Of a DNA stretch of 10,779 nucleotides, positions 6,982 to 10,779 are shown piece by piece; positions within the stretch are counted from its first letter, which is position 1, and each line of letters begins with the position of its first letter. Source of the DNA: Lachnospiraceae bacterium. Its GTDB lineage: Bacteria; Bacillota; Clostridia; Lachnospirales; Lachnospiraceae. Where the stretch lies: NCBI GenBank assembly GCA_003453515.1, contig DMLD01000098.1:1-10779 (forward strand). The letters run 5' to 3'. The position numbers and the translations under genes are program-made. The notes under the pieces were generated by a model. The model had not been told where the DNA came from. It did not search any database and saw only the letters and a list, made by a program, of their open reading frames with translations.

Positions 6982-8133
6982 TTAATGTATATTTTCCTTG
7001 ACGGCATTGCTGACCACATCGGATACCCTCGGATCAAAAGCCTCCGGAATGATGTGATCCTCGTTCAACTCCTCATCGGATATCAACGAAGCTATCGCCT
7101 TGGCGGCAGCAAGCTTCATCTCCTCGGTTATCTGCTCTGCCCTGCCCTCAAGAGCCCCGCGGAACAGCCCGGGGAATGCCAAAACATTGTTCACCTGATT
7201 CGGAAAATCCGATCTTCCCGTACCGATCACCCTAGCTCCTGCCTCCTTGGCAAGATCCGGCATGATCTCAGGCACAGGATTTGACATTGCAAAAATGATT
7301 GCGTCCTTATTCATGCTTCTTACCATATCCTGAGTTACAACTCCCGGAGCACTTACACCGATAAAGATGTCACTTCCTACCATGGCATCAGAAAGTGTTC
7401 CCGAGATATCGTCCTCATTTGTACACTTAAGCATCTCTCTTTTGACGTCGTTGAGCCTTGACGAGCGGCTGCTGACGATACCCGCACTGTCACACAGTAT
7501 GAGATGCTTGAAGCCGTAACTGAGAAGGAGCTTGCTTATCGCGATGCCCGCGGCACCCGAACCGTTTACAACAACACGACAATCCTCCTTCCTCTTGCCT
7601 GTAACTCTCAACGCATTGATGATGCCCGAGAGAACTACTATGGCAGTTCCGTGCTGATCATCGTGGAATACCGGGATATGCAGTCTTTTTTTCAATTCCT
7701 GCTCTATGTAGAAGCATCTCGGCGCCGATATATCCTCGAGATTGATACCTCCGAAGCCGGGAGCTATCCTGACCACGGTCTCTATGATCTCATCCGGGTC
7801 CTGCGTATCAAGACAGATCGGAAAGGCGTTGACTCCGCCAAAGGTCTTGAACAGGACCGCCTTGCCCTCCATAACAGGCATGGCAGCCTCGGGGCCGATA
7901 TTACCGAGTCCCAAAACGGCGCTTCCGTCGGACACCACCGCGACCGTGTTTGCCTTTATCGTATATCTGTAAGCCTGCTCCTTGTCATCTGCTATCACCT
8001 TGCACGGTTCAGCCACTCCCGGTGTATAAGCCATCGCCAGATCCTCGCTCGTGTTTACCTCGCACTTCGGTGTCGTATCGATCTTGCCTCCCCATTCCTC
8101 GTGGAGCTTAAGTGCCTTTTCCTTTGAATCCAT
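6982..8133 (-). CDS. malic enzyme, NAD(P)-dependent (malate to pyruvate + CO2)
   Basis: Small bacterial malic enzyme of 383 residues that oxidatively decarboxylates malate to pyruvate in the cytoplasm. Family features in order: AYTPGVAEPC (35-44) with the catalytic Tyr36; the block VSDGSAVLGLGNIG (67-80); MEGKAVLF (88-95) with the probable catalytic Lys91; metal ligands in LEDISAPRCF (E133, D134) and HDDQHG (D159); the dinucleotide loop GSGAAG (191-196); and DFPNQVNNVLAFPG (309-322). D215 just after the second strand could favour NAD, but coenzyme choice is not certain from sequence, so I give no symbol. The open frame extends to 8343, across the promoter region and into the divergent gene; the ATG at 8133 follows an AGGAGG site (8144-8149) about 10 bp away and gives the expected N-terminus. 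rho is 22 bp downstream. Confidence 0.95.
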   Translation of the reverse strand: MDSKEKALKLHEEWGGKIDTTPKCEVNTSEDLAMAYTPGVAEPCKVIADDKEQAYRYTIKANTVAVVSDGSAVLGLGNIGPEAAMPVMEGKAVLFKTFGGVNAFPICLDTQDPDEIIETVVRIAPGFGGINLEDISAPRCFYIEQELKKRLHIPVFHDDQHGTAIVVLSGIINALRVTGKRKEDCRVVVNGSGAAGIAISKLLLSYGFKHLILCDSAGIVSSRSSRLNDVKREMLKCTNEDDISGTLSDAMVGSDIFIGVSAPGVVTQDMVRSMNKDAIIFAMSNPVPEIMPDLAKEAGARVIGTGRSDFPNQVNNVLAFPGLFRGALEGRAEQITEEMKLAAAKAIASLISDEELNEDHIIPEAFDPRVSDVVSNAVKENIH

Positions 8134-8245
8134 CTCAAAAAAACCTCCTGTAAACAATTGTTTCACAAATTTTGTACTTGTAATTTTTCCGTAAATGATA
8201 TAAATTATATAAATGCAGAGTTGTAAAAATGAAAGTGAGGGAGCT
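8134..8245. promoter_or_regulatory. AT-rich divergent promoter region, malic enzyme / DUF4364
   Basis: These 112 bp separate two divergent starts and are much richer in A and T than the flanking genes. On the minus strand a perfect TATAAT (8204-8209) is a plausible malic enzyme -10, though no good -35 stands 16-18 bp upstream. On the plus strand TATAAA (8199-8204) and neighbouring AT hexamers could serve DUF4364, with TTGTAC (8172-8177) or TTGTAA (8178-8183) as -35 at imperfect spacing. Exact promoters cannot be fixed by eye. Confidence 0.5.
8152..8163. promoter_or_regulatory. palindrome AAACAATTGTTT upstream of malic enzyme
   Basis: A perfect 12-bp palindrome lies directly upstream of the malic enzyme ribosome site, with near-symmetric flanks (TGT on one side, CACA on the other). 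It has no loop, so it fits a dimeric repressor site better than an RNA hairpin. The protein that might bind it cannot be named from the sequence. Confidence 0.4.
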
Positions 8246-8794
8246 ATGTCAGACGAACCTATCAATCTGTACAAGCAGATGATACTGCATATACTACACA
8301 GAGCATCCATGTCTCTGCCGCAAAGTGTTGTCCTTGAGATCATGGTCGGATCCGGGTATACGGATTATATCCGGGCGCAGTCATCTCTCGGCGAGCTCAT
8401 TGAGTCGGGTCTGGTGATCGAGTATACCACATACCGGCAAACATATCTGTCTCTATCGGAGATCGGTGATGCGACAAGGATGATGTTTGAAGATGAACTG
8501 TCTTCGGATATCCGTAAAGAACTTGACACGTATCTTAAGAATAATCACATCGAAACCATGGATGAGATCGCTCTCATAAGCGACTATCAGTCAACCAAGG
8601 ACGGAATGTACATAGCGACCTGCGCCATCCGTGACGGCAATAAGACCGTGTACGGGATCACACTTGAGGTGGCTGACGAAGCGAGCGCCATACACATTTG
8701 CGACTCATGGAAAAAGCATGCCGAAAAGCTTTACACCGACACCCTGCAGCAGCTGCTGGGCGGTGACCCGGATCCCGATGATGACAGCCATTGA
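8246..8794 (+). CDS. DUF4364 family winged-helix protein
   Basis: Protein of 182 residues resembling the clostridial DUF4364 family, and the only plus-strand gene in the window. Residues about 7-75 look like a winged helix-turn-helix: LYKQMILHILHRA, then YTDYIRAQSSLGELIESGLV as the likely recognition part and a YRQTYLSLSEIG wing. The C-terminal half (about 100-168) includes ISDYQSTKDGMYIATCAI and AIHICDSWKKHAEKLY, as in the family. The last nine residues (DPDPDDDSH) are acidic and encoded in the first unit of a 28-bp tandem repeat. I chose the ATG at 8246 with GTGAGGGAG just upstream; an earlier in-frame ATG at 8213 lies in the AT-rich promoter region and adds non-family residues. A regulatory role is inferred from the fold; targets are unknown, though the divergent malic enzyme is an obvious candidate. 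Confidence 0.85.
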   Translation: MSDEPINLYKQMILHILHRASMSLPQSVVLEIMVGSGYTDYIRAQSSLGELIESGLVIEYTTYRQTYLSLSEIGDATRMMFEDELSSDIRKELDTYLKNNHIETMDEIALISDYQSTKDGMYIATCAIRDGNKTVYGITLEVADEASAIHICDSWKKHAEKLYTDTLQQLLGGDPDPDDDSH

Positions 8795-8868
8795 CCGGCA
8801 TCCCGGTGACGAGAGCCATTGACCGACATCCCGGTGGCAAAAGCCTTTGACCGATGGCGAAAGCCGAG
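8769..8868 (+). repeat. degenerate 28-bp tandem repeat carrying the DUF4364 stop codon
   Basis: Three full units (8769-8795, 8796-8823, 8824-8851) and one with an 8-bp internal deletion (8852-8868). Each full unit has the form CGRCATCCCGGTG...AGCCWTTGAC. The second and third match at 23 of 28 positions; the first differs from the second by three substitutions and one missing base. TGA recurs at 8792, 8820 and 8848, exactly 28 bp apart, the first being the real DUF4364 stop. Confidence 0.85.
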
Positions 8869-8898
8869 CCGTGCAGACGGCTGCTTCCGGCTATTTTT
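8862..8898 (+). terminator. probable terminator of DUF4364 (convergent junction)
   Basis: AGCCGT, loop GCAG and ACGGCT form a 6-bp inner stem (8867-8872 with 8877-8882). An outer AGCCG/CGGCT stem (8862-8866 with 8888-8892) closes around a GCTTC bulge, and ATTTTT follows. The outer stem overlaps the stop codon of the convergent minus-strand gene. The T-run serves only the plus strand. Confidence 0.55.
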
Positions 8899-9325
8899 CC
8901 AAAAACCTCATTCTGCCGTCCTTCGTGGTACCATCCTCATTCAGGACATTGTATATACCGCGCTTTCTGGTTCTGTTTTCAAGCCCATTCATCTCAGCTT
9001 CACATCTTGAACAGTACTCGCCTGCTCTTATAGGCATACCGCAACGCCTGCATATTAGAGCGGCGTCGGAGTTTTTGGCGACCTCGAGCCTTCCCTCTTT
9101 GAAAAGCTTGGTCACCTTCGTCCTTGGAAGCCCCGCGCCTTCTGAGATCTCAAAAATGTTGCTGGGTCCGTTTTTCTCTAAAAACCTGCGAACCTTACCG
9201 TAGTCATCGAGCTCCTCGTGACCGCATTTCTCACAGACATAGCACCCGGTGCCTTTATAGATCATTGCACCCTCACACTCTCTGCACACCACAATATGAG
9301 GATTGAAGTCTAATTCATCATCCAT
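8891..9325 (-). CDS. zinc-ribbon/helix-turn-helix protein, flagellar-operon (YvyF/TIGR03826-like) type
   Basis: Small cytoplasmic protein of 144 residues. Cysteine pairs C14/C17 and C31/C34 (with C28 between) suggest an N-terminal zinc ribbon. Residues about 44-82 (VRRFLEKNGP, then ISEGAGLPRTKVTKLFKEGRL) look like a helix-turn-helix, and a second ribbon has C92/C95 and C105/C108 (ICRRCGMPI, EYCSRCEAEM). A basic tail follows. This ribbon-HTH-ribbon layout resembles the flagellar-operon protein family TIGR03826 (YvyF); the match is from memory of the pattern and has not been searched. The ATG has GGAGG 8 bp upstream (9334-9338). It starts 18 bp after the transglycosylase stop, so the two should share a transcript. 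Whether it binds DNA or a flagellar partner is unknown. Confidence 0.7.
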   Translation of the reverse strand: MDDELDFNPHIVVCRECEGAMIYKGTGCYVCEKCGHEELDDYGKVRRFLEKNGPSNIFEISEGAGLPRTKVTKLFKEGRLEVAKNSDAALICRRCGMPIRAGEYCSRCEAEMNGLENRTRKRGIYNVLNEDGTTKDGRMRFLEK

Positions 9326-9343
9326 GAGCGTATCCTCCTGATA

Positions 9344-10252
9344 TCAGCCGACGCCCAACGAGCCAAGCTCCTTGTACTTCAAATAAGCACCATATGTCAT
9401 GGTAACGGCATCATCACCGCTGCCGACAGTGATACGAACCTTGTCCCAGTCCGCATCCGTGGCACTTACTCCCTCGTCAAAGGCTGATGCACCGTCATTT
9501 GAGCTGACAGCTCCCGCAGCGTCACCCGACGCGGTATCTGACGAACCATCCGATGAGGAAACCGCAGACGAGGAACTGTCACTATGACCTGTATTGTCAG
9601 AGTAGTTACCCGATACCTTGGCATCCTTGTCAGGCACGGTAACTCCTTCCTTCATAAACTTCGCTATCTTCTTAACGTAATTCTGTGTCTCGGTATAAGG
9701 CGGGACTCCTCCGTACTTCTTCACCGCGCCGCTTCCCGCGTTGTATGCCGCGGCAGCCAGCGTAAAATCGCCCTTGAACTTCTTCAGGTGCGCAGCCAGA
9801 AGCTTTGCCGCTGCCATGATGTTCTCCTCGGGGTTGAACACGTCCTTCACACCGAACTCCTTTACCTCATCCGGCATGAGCTGCATGATTCCCTTTGCAC
9901 CCGCGGAAGAAACACAATTATAATTAAAGTCCGACTCTGCCTTGGCGACAGCTACCAAAAAATCATACGATATGTCATATTTCTCTGACGCTCTTCTAAA
10001 AATATTCTCAAGCTTGGTAGTACCCGTGGAACCGCCCTCAGCCCCGCCTCCCTGCGCAGCCTTCTGAACAGAGGCAGAAGAAACGGCTTTTGCTTCACTC
10101 TGCTTTTTTGCGCCGGTGGTCTGCTCAAGTATCGTCTTAAACGGGGTTATGGTGGACTCCTTGGCTCCTCCGCTGTTGAACTCCGGGAGAACCGCCGTTC
10201 CGGTTGCCGAGACTCCGGCAAGATCTGTCACGACCATTGTTGACATAGACAT
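9344..10252 (-). CDS. lytic transglycosylase (SLT domain) without signal peptide, Ser/Asp-rich tail
   Basis: Protein of 302 residues with a soluble-lytic-transglycosylase domain at about 80-200, which cleaves the glycan strands of peptidoglycan. The catalytic Glu is E106 (AKAESDFN), followed by AGAKGIMQLMP (117-127), AAAAYNAGSGAV (166-177) and the YGGVPPYTETQNYV block (180-193). Residues 204-265 are a low-complexity Ser/Asp/Gly/Ala linker, followed by a short C-terminal segment ending YGAYLKYKELGSLGVG. There is no hydrophobic signal peptide; the N-terminus (1-80) is polar and contains ITPFKTILEQ. The gene is followed by a flagellar-type protein, so export by the flagellar apparatus and a role in rod insertion is an inference, not shown. 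The ATG at 10252 has AAGGAG 8 bp away; the open frame to 10288 lacks a good ribosome site. Confidence 0.88.
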   Translation of the reverse strand: MSMSTMVVTDLAGVSATGTAVLPEFNSGGAKESTITPFKTILEQTTGAKKQSEAKAVSSASVQKAAQGGGAEGGSTGTTKLENIFRRASEKYDISYDFLVAVAKAESDFNYNCVSSAGAKGIMQLMPDEVKEFGVKDVFNPEENIMAAAKLLAAHLKKFKGDFTLAAAAYNAGSGAVKKYGGVPPYTETQNYVKKIAKFMKEGVTVPDKDAKVSGNYSDNTGHSDSSSSAVSSSDGSSDTASGDAAGAVSSNDGASAFDEGVSATDADWDKVRITVGSGDDAVTMTYGAYLKYKELGSLGVG

Positions 10253-10297
10253 AGAGATCTCTCCTTCCCTATGGTAATCAAAACACATCCTATGGAT

Positions 10298-10326
10298 ATT
10301 GTACCCTTTTTCTTTAAATAAATCAA
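10298..10326 (-). promoter_or_regulatory. sigma-A-type promoter for the transglycosylase / zinc-protein pair
   Basis: TTGATT (10321-10326), a 17-bp A-rich spacer and TACAAT (10298-10303) form a strong housekeeping promoter. Initiation near 10291 gives a leader of about 39 nt. It is not of the flagellar sigma-28 type (no GCCGATAA-like -10). Confidence 0.75.
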
Positions 10327-10351
10327 GAGTGATTTCCGCTCTTTGTCAATT

Positions 10352-10779
10352 TCAGGTCTCTGCGAGATACTCTTCGTTCATGGCTATGACAGCTTTCATG
10401 GCTTTCTCACCCGGAGCACCTATAGTGTTACGGCGTTCTACACATGTCTTCATAGAAATGGCATCGTAGATGTCCTCCTCAAAGACCGGTGATATTTTTT
10501 TGTACTCATCAAGAGGAAGCTCGTCAAGAGAGATCCCCTTGTCTATACAGGTGAGCACAAGGCGACCGATGATACCGTGGGCATCCCTGAAGGCAACTCC
10601 GTGATTCACAAGGTAGTCAGCCGCATCTGTAGCATTTGTAAATCCGTGCTTTGCGCTCGCCGCCATATTATCCTTGTTGATCGTCATGGTATCAAGCATA
10701 CCGGCGCAGAGCTTAAGACAGCCCTTCGCCGTGTCTATGGCGTCAAATGTAAGCTCCTTATCCTCCTGCATATCTTTAT
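10352..10779 (-). CDS. argH: argininosuccinate lyase (3' part, cut by window edge)
   Basis: The last 141 residues of ArgH, which splits argininosuccinate into arginine and fumarate in the final step of arginine synthesis. The gene enters from the right edge; the first readable residues, KDMQEDKE, match the conserved block just after the signature region. Further family segments are FTNATDAADYLVNHGVAFRDAH, here given in halves as FTNATDAADYLV and NHGVAFRDAHGIIG, and the end GAPGEKAMKAVIAMNEEYL. The catalytic serine loop lies outside the window. It ends about 25 bp before the -35 of the transglycosylase promoter, so the next genes have their own start. No damage is visible in this part. Confidence 0.95.
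   Translation of the reverse strand, partial: KDMQEDKELTFDAIDTAKGCLKLCAGMLDTMTINKDNMAASAKHGFTNATDAADYLVNHGVAFRDAHGIIGRLVLTCIDKGISLDELPLDEYKKISPVFEEDIYDAISMKTCVERRNTIGAPGEKAMKAVIAMNEEYLAET

Noticed and set aside
8769..8868. Short repeats as a CRISPR array
   Set aside because: The units abut directly with no unique spacers and include coding sequence, so this is a plain tandem repeat.
9344..10252. Transglycosylase as a phage lysis or tail gene
   Set aside because: No other phage gene is nearby, and the neighbours are argH and a flagellar-type protein with a host-like promoter.
10325..10343. Hairpin AAGAG/CTCTT after argH as a terminator
   Set aside because: Only five clean pairs, then a mismatch, with a broken T-run (GATTTATTT), and it overlaps the next promoter. 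Too weak to call.
10321..10349. TTGACA (10344-10349) as the -35 for the transglycosylase gene
   Set aside because: At 17 bp the matching -10 would be TTGATT, a poor -10; TTGATT paired with TACAAT is far better. TTGACA here is probably chance.

Overview
The window looks like chromosomal DNA of a motile, Gram-positive anaerobe of the Clostridia. The Lachnospiraceae are my best guess, by inference from the gene set and protein style: a clostridial-type DUF4364 protein, an L31-DUF1385-PrmC-RF1 run, a small malic enzyme, ThrH, flagellar-type accessory proteins, strong AGGAGG ribosome sites and sigma-A-like promoters. No rRNA, tRNA, insertion sequence, phage gene or CRISPR array is visible. Coding density is high. 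All genes but one lie on the minus strand, so the description below follows transcription from high to low coordinates.

Right end (about 8890-10779): the 3' part of argH enters from the window edge. After it comes a good sigma-A-type promoter (10298-10326) driving two genes: a lytic transglycosylase with a Ser/Asp-rich tail and no signal peptide, and a small zinc-ribbon/helix-turn-helix protein resembling the flagellar-operon YvyF/TIGR03826 type. The only plus-strand gene, a DUF4364 winged-helix protein (8246-8794), converges on this pair. Its 3' end, including the stop codon, is part of a degenerate 28-bp tandem repeat that runs into a hairpin terminator.

Centre (about 5390-8245): an AT-rich divergent region separates DUF4364 from a malic enzyme, which is followed closely by rho. 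This Rho carries an extra low-complexity insert containing five octapeptide repeats.

Left-centre (about 2130-5390): rpmE (L31) has its own promoter and an intrinsic terminator. It is followed by a DUF1385 membrane protein, prmC (probably TTG start, overlapping the DUF1385 stop) and prfA. PrmC methylates the GGQ glutamine of RF1, so enzyme and substrate are made together; L31 and Rho make the whole stretch a translation/transcription-termination block. A perfect 11-bp dyad without a U-tract follows prfA.

Left end (1-2065): a 7-transmembrane protein with a decayed GGDEF-like region and an apparently intact EAL (cyclic-di-GMP phosphodiesterase) domain, then the 5' end of thrH 14 bp downstream.

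Most of the window is housekeeping sequence; I see no clear new multi-gene system. The points most worth following up are the stop-codon-bearing tandem repeat after DUF4364, the repeat insert in Rho, the unexplained dyad between prfA and the EAL gene, and the signal-less transglycosylase paired with a flagellar-type zinc protein.
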